From: Pseudonocardia sp.
GTDB lineage: Bacteria; Actinomycetota; Actinomycetes; Mycobacteriales; Pseudonocardiaceae
Assembly (NCBI GenBank): GCA_030453005.1
Contig: JAKDLE010000096.1
Span: 1 to 8,152 of the forward strand
Reading direction: 5' to 3'
Length of the DNA: 8,152 nt
Made by a program: the position numbers and the translations under genes
The notes under the pieces: generated by a model
Seen by the model: the letters and a program-made list of their open reading frames with translations, nothing else
Told to the model about the DNA's origin: nothing
The model's database searches: none
Shown here: positions 1 to 5,829 of the stretch, piece after piece
How positions within the stretch are numbered: position 1 is the stretch's first letter
Layout: the number at the start of each line of letters is the position of its first letter

Positions 1-146
1 GCTCCCCCGGGGTAGGGCTGGGAAAGACCCGGTGATCACGGTGTGGGTTACTGTGGCGCCACCCGTGACGCTCCTGTACCGCACGCGCTGATCATGCTCG
101 CGATGGTGCGTATAGGTGTGCAGAGCAAAGCGCCGGCGGAGCCGAT
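1..146. promoter_or_regulatory. non-coding region upstream of dapE
   Basis: No convincing coding sequence is seen here; the open frames on both strands are unlike any protein I recognise. In mycobacteria dapD lies divergently on this side of dapE, so the segment may be a shared promoter region, but this is inferred from synteny because no dapD coding sequence is visible. Visible sites are an 8-bp palindrome GTGATCAC at 32-39, a 10-bp palindrome GTGGCGCCAC at 53-62 and a -10-like TATAGG at 111-116. The last could serve a transcript covering the alternative dapE ATG at 147. None has a good -35 partner. Confidence 0.4.
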
Positions 147-166
147 ATGCCGTGCCGGGGTGCGGG

Positions 167-172
167 TAGCGT
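167..172 (+). promoter_or_regulatory. candidate -10 element for leaderless dapE
   Basis: TAGCGT matches the actinobacterial TANNNT -10 consensus. It lies exactly 7 nt before the GTG at 180, so transcription would begin at the start codon itself. No clear -35 box is visible. The start preferred on protein similarity lacks a Shine-Dalgarno sequence, which fits leaderless initiation. Confidence 0.5.
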
Positions 173-179
173 CCGGCCC

Positions 180-1241
180 GTGACCCGCCTCGACCTCACC
201 GCCGACCCGATCGAGCTGTGCGCCGCACTGGTCGACGTGCCCAGCGTCTCCGGTGCCGAGGCCGTGCTCGCCGACGCGATGGAGGCCGCGCTGCGTGCGC
301 AGGCCCCGCACCTGGAGATCCTGCGCACCGGCGACGCGGTGCTGGCCCGCACGCACCTGGGTCGCGGGCAGCGGGTGCTGCTGGCCGGGCACCTCGACAC
401 CGTCCCGATCGCCGACAACCTGCCCAGCCGACGCGAGGGGCACCTGCTGCACGGCTGCGGCACGTCGGACATGAAGGCGGGCGACGCCGTCATCGCGCAC
501 CTCGCGGCCACGCTCACCGAGCCCCGCCACGACCTCACGCTGGTGTTCTACGACTGTGAGGAGGTGGAGGCCGGGCGCAACGGGCTCGGGCGGATCGAGC
601 GTGAGCACCGGGAGTGGCTCACCGCCGACCTCGCGGTCCTCGGTGAGCCGACGAACGCGGGCGTCGAGGCGGGCTGCCAGGGCACGTTGCGGGCGGAGGT
701 CACCACGCGCGGGCGTCGGGCGCACTCGGCGCGCTCCTGGTTGGGCGACAACGCGATCCACGCCGCCGCCCCGGTGCTCGACCGACTGGCCCGCTACGTC
801 GCCCGCGACGTCGACATCGACGGCTGCGTCTACCGGGAGGGCCTGCAGGCCGTGCGGATCGCGGGCGGGGTGGCCGGGAACGTGGTCCCCGACGAGTGCG
901 TGGTCACGGTCAACCTCCGCTTCGCGCCCGACCGGGGCGTCGCGGCCGCGGAGCGGCACGTGCGCGAGGTGTTCGACGGGTTCGCCCTCGTCGTCACCGA
1001 CCTCTCGGCGGGGGCGCTCCCCGGTCTGTCGGCCCCCGCCGCGCGCGAGTTCGTGGAGGCGACGGGGGCGGTGCCGTCCGCGAAGTACGGCTGGACCGAC
1101 GTCTCCCGCTTCGCCGCACTGGGCATCCCCGCGCTCAACTACGGTCCCGGCGACCCGAACCTCGCCCACAAGCGCGACGAGCACGTCGACACCCGCCAGA
1201 TCACCGACGCCGTCGAGGTCCTGCGCCGCTTCCTGGGCTGA
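180..1241 (+). CDS. dapE: succinyl-diaminopimelate desuccinylase
   Basis: DapE hydrolyses N-succinyl-LL-2,6-diaminopimelate to LL-diaminopimelate and succinate in the cytoplasmic pathway to lysine and peptidoglycan. The product is 353 aa, normal for the M20 metallopeptidase family. Expected metal and catalytic residues are present: H71 and D73 in GHLDTVP, D97 in [12 protein letters not shown]127/E128 in the CEEVEAG stretch, E156 in LGEPTN and H330 in AHKRDEH. The GTG at 180 gives [13 protein letters not shown], which matches the usual actinobacterial N-terminus. An in-frame ATG at 147 has GGAG at 138-141 and would add 11 residues ([11 protein letters not shown]) that look unconserved. The next gene follows after 26 nt. 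Its position before LOG, folP2 and gpgS genes matches the mycobacterial order. Confidence 0.93.
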   Translation: MTRLDLTADPIELCAALVDVPSVSGAEAVLADAMEAALRAQAPHLEILRTGDAVLARTHLGRGQRVLLAGHLDTVPIADNLPSRREGHLLHGCGTSDMKAGDAVIAHLAATLTEPRHDLTLVFYDCEEVEAGRNGLGRIEREHREWLTADLAVLGEPTNAGVEAGCQGTLRAEVTTRGRRAHSARSWLGDNAIHAAAPVLDRLARYVARDVDIDGCVYREGLQAVRIAGGVAGNVVPDECVVTVNLRFAPDRGVAAAERHVREVFDGFALVVTDLSAGALPGLSAPAAREFVEATGAVPSAKYGWTDVSRFAALGIPALNYGPGDPNLAHKRDEHVDTRQITDAVEVLRRFLG

Positions 1242-1254
1242 TCGGGCGCGTCAC

Positions 1255-1260
1255 TACGCT
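1255..1260 (+). promoter_or_regulatory. candidate -10 element for leaderless LOG gene
   Basis: TACGCT fits TANNNT and lies in the 26-nt gap after dapE, exactly 7 nt before the ATG at 1268. No Shine-Dalgarno sequence precedes that ATG. It therefore looks like an internal promoter giving a leaderless transcript for the downstream genes. Confidence 0.5.
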
Positions 1261-1267
1261 GCCGAGC

Positions 1268-2032
1268 ATGAGCGACAGCGGGGACCGGCGCCCCGAGGAG
1301 AAGCAGCGCGGCCCGGTGGTGTTGCGTCGCGAGCACGCAGTAGAGGCCACCACCACCGACCAGCGACTGCTCGACTCCCGGGGCCCGAGCGACTGGGTGC
1401 ACACCGACCCGTGGCGGGTGCTGCGCATCCAGGCCGAGTTCGTCGAGGGCTTCGGGATGCTCGCCGAGCTGCCCCGGGCCGTCACCGTGTTCGGCTCGGC
1501 CCGCACGGCCCGCGACCACCTGGAGTACGCCCAGGGCCGGGCGCTGGGCACCGCGCTCGCCGAGGCGGGCTACGCCGTGATCACCGGTGGCGGTCCGGGC
1601 GTGATGGAGGCGGCCAACAAGGGGTGCTCCGAGGCGGGCGGGCTGTCCGTCGGGCTGGGTATCGAGCTGCCCTTCGAGCAGGGTCTCAACGACTGGGTCG
1701 ACCTGGGCATCAACTTCCGCTACTTCTTCGCGCGCAAGACGATGTTCGTCAAGTACTCGCAGGCGTTCGTCTGCCTGCCCGGCGGGTTCGGCACCCTCGA
1801 CGAGCTGTTCGAGGCGCTCACGCTCGTGCAGACGAAGAAGGTGACGAAGTTCCCGGTGGTGCTGCTGGGCACCGACTACTGGGGCGGGCTCCACGACTGG
1901 ATCTCCAAGACGGTGCTCGACAGCGGCAAGGTCGGGGAGATCGACCTGGCGCTGCTGCACCTCACCGACGACGTCGACGACGCCGTGTCCGTGGTGCACG
2001 CCGCGTACAAGGCCTGGGAGGACGCGCACTGA
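1268..2032 (+). CDS. TIGR00730/LOG family Rossmann-fold protein (long form)
   Basis: The 254-aa product belongs to the LOG (lysine-decarboxylase-like) family. Characterised members are phosphoribohydrolases that release ribose 5-phosphate from cytokinin nucleotides or other nucleoside monophosphates. Visible motifs are the nucleotide-binding GGGPGVMEAANKG from residue 107, R156-K157 in FFARKTMF, and PGGFGTLDE at 171-179, which carries the family glutamate. An N-terminal extension of about 70 residues, polar and then containing WRVLRIQAEFVEGF, makes it longer than ordinary LOG proteins of about 190 aa. The ATG at 1268 is chosen because it begins the recognisable protein and follows a -10-like site; the open frame upstream is only an overlap with dapE. 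The stop overlaps the next ATG by one base (TGATG). The true substrate cannot be told from sequence. Confidence 0.88.
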   Translation: MSDSGDRRPEEKQRGPVVLRREHAVEATTTDQRLLDSRGPSDWVHTDPWRVLRIQAEFVEGFGMLAELPRAVTVFGSARTARDHLEYAQGRALGTALAEAGYAVITGGGPGVMEAANKGCSEAGGLSVGLGIELPFEQGLNDWVDLGINFRYFFARKTMFVKYSQAFVCLPGGFGTLDELFEALTLVQTKKVTKFPVVLLGTDYWGGLHDWISKTVLDSGKVGEIDLALLHLTDDVDDAVSVVHAAYKAWEDAH

Positions 2033-2603
2033 TGCCCGCCAGCCTGCGGGTCTGCGTGTACTGCGCGTCGTCGAGACCATCGACCCGCGCTACCCGGCGC
2101 TCGCCGCCGACGTGGGGCGCGAGATCGCGGCGCGTGGCTGGGTGCTGGTCTCCGGCGGCGGGAAGCGGTCGATGATGGGCGCCGTCGCGGCCGCGGCCCG
2201 GGCGGGCGGGGCGCGCACGACAGGCGTCATCCCCCGGGCGATGGTGCAGCGCGAGTGGGCCGACGACGACGCCGACGAGCTGCTCGTCGTCGACACGATG
2301 CGCGAGCGCAAGGCCCTGATGGAGGCGCACGCCGACGCGTTCCTCGCCCTGCCCGGCGGCCTGGGCACCTGCGAGGAGCTGTTCGAGGTGTGGACGGCGG
2401 GCTACCTCGGCATGCACGACAAGCCCGTGGTCCTGCTCGACCCCGACGGGCACTGGACCGGCCTGCTCGACTGGGTGCGCGGACTCGGCGAGCGCGGGTT
2501 CGTCGAACCGGTGGCCCTGGCCCACCTGCGGGTCACCACCGAGGTCTCCGACGCCCTCGACGCCTGCGCCGTCGCCCGGCCCGTGTCAGGATCGAATCTG
2601 TGA
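2032..2603 (+). pseudogene. second LOG-family protein (Rv1205-like), apparent frameshift
   Basis: This is a short LOG-type phosphoribohydrolase resembling M. tuberculosis Rv1205, but in two frames. The ATG at 2032 reads MPASLRVCVYCASS, the typical N-terminus, up to about 2073. The rest, from GAG at 2073 (ETIDPRYPALAADVGREI), lies in another frame and runs to the TGA at 2601-2603. It includes SGGGK at 2151-2165, the MRERKALM segment and PGGLGTCEE at 2352-2378. Restoring one base near 2070-2074, for example TCGTCG-GAG, joins both parts into one normal protein of about 190 aa. Without this, the first in-frame start of the main part is a GTG at 2112, which loses the first beta strand. It may be a sequencing error or a recent mutation; the body shows no further decay. 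GGGAGG at 2016-2021 precedes the ATG by 10 nt. The stop overlaps the folP2 GTG (GTGA). Confidence 0.85.
2587..2592 (+). promoter_or_regulatory. candidate -10 element for leaderless folP2
   Basis: CAGGAT differs from TANNNT only at the first base and lies inside the end of the LOG gene, exactly 7 nt before the GTG at 2600. No Shine-Dalgarno sequence is seen at normal spacing. It repeats the layout upstream of dapE and the first LOG gene. Confidence 0.4.
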
Positions 2604-3460
2604 TCCGGTTCGGCACCCGTGAGCCCGCGCAGGACCGCGCGCTGGTGATGGCGATCGTCAACCGCACGCCCGACTCCTTCTACGACGGGGGTGCGGCGTT
2701 CGCCGACGACGCGGCGATGGGTCGGGTCGACGCCGCGATCGCCGAGGGTGCCGACGTCATCGACATCGGCGGGGTCAAGGCGGGCCCCGGTGACGCGGTG
2801 GACGCTGCCGAGGAGATCCGGCGGGTGGTCCCGTTCGTCGTCGCCGTCCGCGACCGCCATCCCGACGTCGTGATCAGCGTCGACACGTGGCGCGGCGAGG
2901 TCGGCAGGCTCGCCGTCGCCGAGGGCGCCGACCTGCTCAACGACACCTGGGCGGGCGCGGACCCCACGCTCGGCGAGGTGGCCGCGGGCACCGGGGTGGG
3001 CATCGTCTGCTCGCACACCGGGGGAGCGGTGCCGCGGCTGCGCCCGCACCGGGTGCGCTACGTCGACGTCGTCGCCGACGTACTGGTCGACGTGTGCGGC
3101 CAGGCGGAGCGGCTCGTCGCGCTCGGGGTGCCACGGGAGGGGATCCTCATCGACCCCACCCACGACTTCGGCAAGAACACCTTCCACGGCCTCACGCTGC
3201 TGCGCCGCGTCGACGAGCTGGTGGGCACCGGCTGGCCGGTGCTGATGGCGCTGTCGAACAAGGACTTCGTCGGCGAGACGCTCGGCGTGGCCCTGCACGA
3301 GCGGCTCGAGGGCACGTTGGCGGCCACCGCACTGGCGGCGGCGGCGGGAGCACGCGTCTTCCGGGCCCACGAGGTGGCGGCGACACGCCGTACCGTGGAC
3401 ATGGTCGCCGCGATCGCGGGTACCCGGGCGCCGGTCCGCACGGTCCGCGCGCTGGCCTGA
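2600..3460 (+). CDS. folP2: FolP2-type dihydropteroate synthase homologue
   Basis: The 286-aa product has the TIM-barrel dihydropteroate synthase fold; the family condenses 6-hydroxymethyl-dihydropterin pyrophosphate with p-aminobenzoate in folate synthesis. Pterin-side residues are kept: N21 in NRTPDSFYDGG, D95 in SVDTW, N114-D115, the DPTHDFGKN segment, the lysine of SNKDFVGETL and R-x-H in FRAHEV. Loops normally contacting p-aminobenzoate and pyrophosphate differ: NVTPDSF is NRTPDSF, the ESTRPG loop is GGVKAGPG (57-64), and the SRK lysine motif is SNK. These changes match mycobacterial FolP2 (Rv1207), which was reported not to work as a dihydropteroate synthase. Actual activity here is therefore doubtful. 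The GTG start overlaps the previous stop by 4 bases, and position just before gpgS is conserved in mycobacteria. Confidence 0.88.
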   Translation: MIRFGTREPAQDRALVMAIVNRTPDSFYDGGAAFADDAAMGRVDAAIAEGADVIDIGGVKAGPGDAVDAAEEIRRVVPFVVAVRDRHPDVVISVDTWRGEVGRLAVAEGADLLNDTWAGADPTLGEVAAGTGVGIVCSHTGGAVPRLRPHRVRYVDVVADVLVDVCGQAERLVALGVPREGILIDPTHDFGKNTFHGLTLLRRVDELVGTGWPVLMALSNKDFVGETLGVALHERLEGTLAATALAAAAGARVFRAHEVAATRRTVDMVAAIAGTRAPVRTVRALA

Positions 3461-3493
3461 TCCACGCAGCCGCGCCGCCACCCACCCGCCGCC

Positions 3494-3499
3494 GAGGAG
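3494..3499 (+). promoter_or_regulatory. strong ribosome binding site of gpgS
   Basis: GAGGAG lies 5 nt before the ATG at 3505 in a 44-nt gap. It supports ATG 3505 over the in-frame GTG at 3499, which would lie within the site. It is one of the few strong Shine-Dalgarno sequences in this block, where most genes overlap or look leaderless. Confidence 0.75.
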
Positions 3500-3504
3500 T
3501 GCCC

Positions 3505-4443
3505 ATGGAGCCCGCTGTGGACGCGTGGTTCGCCCGTCGCACCTGGCAGGACCCCGACTGGTCGGTCGGGGACCTCGTCGCCGCGAAGGCGGGCCGACGC
3601 GTGTCGGTGGTGCTGCCCGCGCTCGACGAGCAGGACACCGTCGGCGCGATCGTGGCGGCCATCGTCCCGTTGACCCGCGGAGACCACCCGCTGGTGGACG
3701 AGCTGGTGGTCCTGGACTCCGGGTCGACCGACCGCACCGTGGAGCTCGCCGCGGCGGCGGGGGCACAGGTGGTGCGACGCACCGACGTGCTGCCCGAGCT
3801 GGAGCCGCTGCCCGGCAAGGGCGAGGTGCTGTGGCGTGCGCTCGCGGCCACCGACGGCGACGTCGTCTGCTACCTCGACTCCGACCTCGTCGACTTCGAC
3901 GCAGGCTTCGTCCCCGCCCTACTGGGGCCGTTGCTCACCGAGCCCGGCGTCGCGCTCGTCAAGGGCTTCTACCGGCGTCCCCTGCGGATGGAGACTAGCG
4001 ACAACGTCACCGGCGGCGGCCGCGTCACCGAGCTGCTGGCCCGTCCGCTGCTGGCCGCCCTGCGACCGGGGCTCTCCGGCATCGTGCAACCGCTCGGTGG
4101 TGAGTACGCCGCCACCCGCGAGCTGCTGGAGTCGGTGCCGTTCGCCACCGGGTACGGCGTCGAGATCGGGCTCCTGCTCGACACCCACGCCACGCTCGGC
4201 CTCGACGCGCTGGCGCAGGTCAACCTGGGCGTGCGCAAGCACCGCAACCGCTCGCTGCTGCAGCTCGGGGTGATGGCCCGCCAGATCGTGGCGGCCGCCC
4301 TCTCCCGGGCCGGGCTGCCCGACACCGGCGGCGAGCTCACCCAGTTCCTCCAGGTCGGCGGCGAGTGGCTGCCCAGCAGTACCGTCGCACCCGTCGCCGA
4401 GCGCCCGCCGATGGCGCAGGTGCTGATGCGGCGCGGTCGCTGA
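3505..4443 (+). CDS. gpgS: glucosyl-3-phosphoglycerate synthase
   Basis: GpgS is a GT-A fold glycosyltransferase (family GT81) that transfers glucose from a nucleotide sugar to D-3-phosphoglycerate. In mycobacteria and relatives this is the first step toward glucosylglycerate and methylglucose lipopolysaccharide, a cytoplasmic polysaccharide that modulates fatty acid synthesis. The 312-aa product shows VVLPALDE at 35-42, DSGSTD at 71-76, the conserved PGKGE with K105, and the metal-binding DSD at 125-127. Downstream it has GGGRVTELLARPLLAALRPG, QPLGGEYAATRELL and GYGVEIGLL, all close to M. tuberculosis Rv1208. The N-terminus is slightly shorter than Rv1208 (324 aa). No dedicated phosphatase (GpgP) gene is present in the window. 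The neighbours folP2 and the DivIVA-domain gene are the usual ones. Confidence 0.93.
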   Translation: MEPAVDAWFARRTWQDPDWSVGDLVAAKAGRRVSVVLPALDEQDTVGAIVAAIVPLTRGDHPLVDELVVLDSGSTDRTVELAAAAGAQVVRRTDVLPELEPLPGKGEVLWRALAATDGDVVCYLDSDLVDFDAGFVPALLGPLLTEPGVALVKGFYRRPLRMETSDNVTGGGRVTELLARPLLAALRPGLSGIVQPLGGEYAATRELLESVPFATGYGVEIGLLLDTHATLGLDALAQVNLGVRKHRNRSLLQLGVMARQIVAAALSRAGLPDTGGELTQFLQVGGEWLPSSTVAPVAERPPMAQVLMRRGR

Positions 4444-4449
4444 GCGTGG

Positions 4450-4455
4450 TTACAT
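4450..4455 (+). promoter_or_regulatory. candidate -10 element for leaderless DivIVA-domain gene
   Basis: TTACAT lies in the 18-nt gap after gpgS, 6 nt before the GTG at 4462, and no Shine-Dalgarno sequence intervenes. It differs from TANNNT at the second base. Geometry matches the other putative leaderless starts in this block, though the match is weaker. Confidence 0.35.
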
Positions 4456-4461
4456 CGCAGC

Positions 4462-4803
4462 GTGGCCACCGCGCTGATCTACCTGTTCGTCGTGCTGGCG
4501 GTGGCGGCCGTCTTCTTCGGGATCGTCGCGCTGGTCTTCGGACGGGGGGAGGAGCTGGCTCCGCTCGCCCCCGACGCCACGCCCACGCGCCTCCCGACCG
4601 GGGAGATCGACGGTGAGCACGTGCGCGAGCTGCGGTTCCCGCAGGCCCTGCGCGGATACCGGATGACCGAGGTCGACTGGGTGCTCGACCGCCTCGCCGA
4701 CGAGCTCGACCGCGTGGGCGCGGAGCGCGACGAGCTGCTCGGCCGGATCGCGGAGCTGCGGGCCGCGCGCGCGACCGACGGTGCTGAGAGCATCCGGGAA
4801 TGA
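4462..4803 (+). CDS. small membrane-anchored DivIVA-domain protein (Rv1209-like)
   Basis: The 113-aa product has one hydrophobic segment at residues 4-26, the sequence FGRGEE just after it, a proline-rich linker (33-47) and a DivIVA-type segment LRFPQALRGYRMTEVDWVLDRL at 57-78 in total. It ends in a short charged helix likely to form a coiled coil (about 73-100). DivIVA-domain proteins (Wag31, SepIVA and others) organise polar growth and the cell envelope by oligomerising at the membrane. Here the domain is a single motif tethered by a transmembrane helix, so it is not Wag31 itself. It resembles Rv1209, which also follows gpgS. Function is unknown. Its TGA overlaps the next ATG (ATGA), so translation of the SRPBCC gene is probably coupled. 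Confidence 0.85.
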   Translation: MATALIYLFVVLAVAAVFFGIVALVFGRGEELAPLAPDATPTRLPTGEIDGEHVRELRFPQALRGYRMTEVDWVLDRLADELDRVGAERDELLGRIAELRAARATDGAESIRE

Positions 4804-5264
4804 CGCGCGTCGAGCTGACCGTCCCCGTCGACGTCAACGCGCCCGCCGAGGCGGTCTGGCGGACGGTCACCGACTGGCCGGGACAGGGCGACTGGATGAT
4901 GGGCACCCGCATCGAGGTCACCAGCGGAGGCGACGGGCGGTACCTCGGTGCCACGTTCCGGGCGTTCACCGGCGTCGGCGCGCTGGGTGCGTGGGACCCG
5001 ATGGAGGTCGTCGTGTGGGAGCCACCCCGGCGGTGCGTCGTGCGGCACCTCGGCCGGGTCGTGCAGGGCGACGGGGTGTTCGAGGTCGTCGAGCTGAGCC
5101 CGGAGCGGGCGCGGTTCCGGTGGATCGAGCGCCTCGACCTCCCCCTCGGCGCACTCGGCCGGGCCGGATGGCCGCTCGCCCGCCCGGCGATGCGCGCCGG
5201 AGTCGCGTACTCGCTGCGCCGGATGGCGCAGCAGTGTGAGCGGGAGTTCCGCCGCCGTGGATGA
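4800..5264 (+). CDS. SRPBCC superfamily protein
   Basis: The 154-aa product looks like a START/polyketide cyclase-like (SRPBCC) helix-grip protein. The N-terminus runs as a beta strand (VELTVPVDVNAPAEAVW), then a helix with TDWPGQGDWMMG, alternating strands (VVVWEPPRRCVVRHLGRV; FEVVELSPERARFRWIERL), and a long C-terminal helix ending MAQQCEREFRRRG. Such proteins bind hydrophobic ligands in a central cavity; the ligand here cannot be inferred. There is no signal peptide or membrane segment. It overlaps the DivIVA-domain gene by 4 nt and tag by 8 nt, so it lies fully within the operon. I recall no counterpart between Rv1209 and Rv1210 in M. tuberculosis, so it is an added gene relative to that order. 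Confidence 0.82.
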   Translation: MTRVELTVPVDVNAPAEAVWRTVTDWPGQGDWMMGTRIEVTSGGDGRYLGATFRAFTGVGALGAWDPMEVVVWEPPRRCVVRHLGRVVQGDGVFEVVELSPERARFRWIERLDLPLGALGRAGWPLARPAMRAGVAYSLRRMAQQCEREFRRRG

Positions 5265-5829
5265 GCCGACCCGCTGCGCCTGGGCCGGTTCCGCACCGGA
5301 GTACTGCGCCTACCACGACGACGAGTGGGGGCGCCCGCTGCGCGGCGTCCCCGAGATGTTCGAGCGGTTGAGCCTGGAGGGGTTCCAGTCGGGCCTGTCG
5401 TGGATCGTGATCCTGCGCAAGCGGCCCGCGTTCCGGGCCGCGTTCGCGGGGTTCGTCCCCGACGCCGTCGCGCGGTTCGGCGACGAGGACGTGGTGCGGT
5501 TGCTCGGGAACGCAGGCATCGTGCGCAACCGGTCCAAGATCGAGGCCACCGTGCAGAACGCCCGCGCGGTGCTGGGGCTCGACACCCCGCTCGACGAGCT
5601 GCTCTGGTCCTTCGCCCCCGAACGGCACGCGGCGCCCGCCACCCTCGCGGACGTGCCCGCGACCAGCCCGGAGTCCGTCGCGATGGCGAAGGGGCTCAAG
5701 CGGCGCGGGTTCCGTTTCGTGGGCCCGACCACCTGCTACGCACTGATGCAGGCCACCGGGATGGTCGACGACCACGTCGCCGACTGCTGGCGGGCGCTCA
5801 GGGCAGGCGACCCCACACGGCCAGCGTGA
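5257..5829 (+). CDS. tag: DNA-3-methyladenine glycosylase I
   Basis: Tag removes 3-methyladenine from alkylated DNA by N-glycosidic cleavage, starting base excision repair. The 190-aa product is close to the 187 aa of E. coli Tag. All four zinc ligands are seen: C7 (RCAWAG), H20 (YHDDEWG), and H173 and C177 (DDHVADC). The base-pocket residues E41 and W49 lie in LEGFQSGLSWIVILRKR. I chose the GTG at 5257, which overlaps the SRPBCC stop by 8 nt and has GGGAG at 5242-5246, 10 nt upstream. A GTG at 5236 would add seven residues (MSGSSAA) with no clear ribosome site. The gene order agrees with mycobacterial Rv1210. The 3' end overlaps the opposing methyltransferase gene by 32 nt. Confidence 0.93.
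   Translation: MDEPTRCAWAGSAPEYCAYHDDEWGRPLRGVPEMFERLSLEGFQSGLSWIVILRKRPAFRAAFAGFVPDAVARFGDEDVVRLLGNAGIVRNRSKIEATVQNARAVLGLDTPLDELLWSFAPERHAAPATLADVPATSPESVAMAKGLKRRGFRFVGPTTCYALMQATGMVDDHVADCWRALRAGDPTRPA

Noticed and set aside
48..1184. Long minus-strand open frame opposite dapE
   Set aside because: It is an antisense shadow typical of GC-rich coding DNA; its translation is arginine/glycine-rich low-complexity sequence with no recognisable motifs, while dapE on the other strand has all catalytic residues.
556..2175. 539-codon + frame spanning dapE and the first LOG gene
   Set aside because: It is out of frame with both real genes and reads as arginine/alanine/proline-rich noise. Only its tail (from the ATG at 2032) is real, as the N-terminus of the frameshifted LOG gene.
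2402..3766. 454-codon minus-strand open frame opposite folP2 and gpgS
   Set aside because: Shadow frame; it crosses two well-supported genes and has low-complexity composition and no family resemblance.
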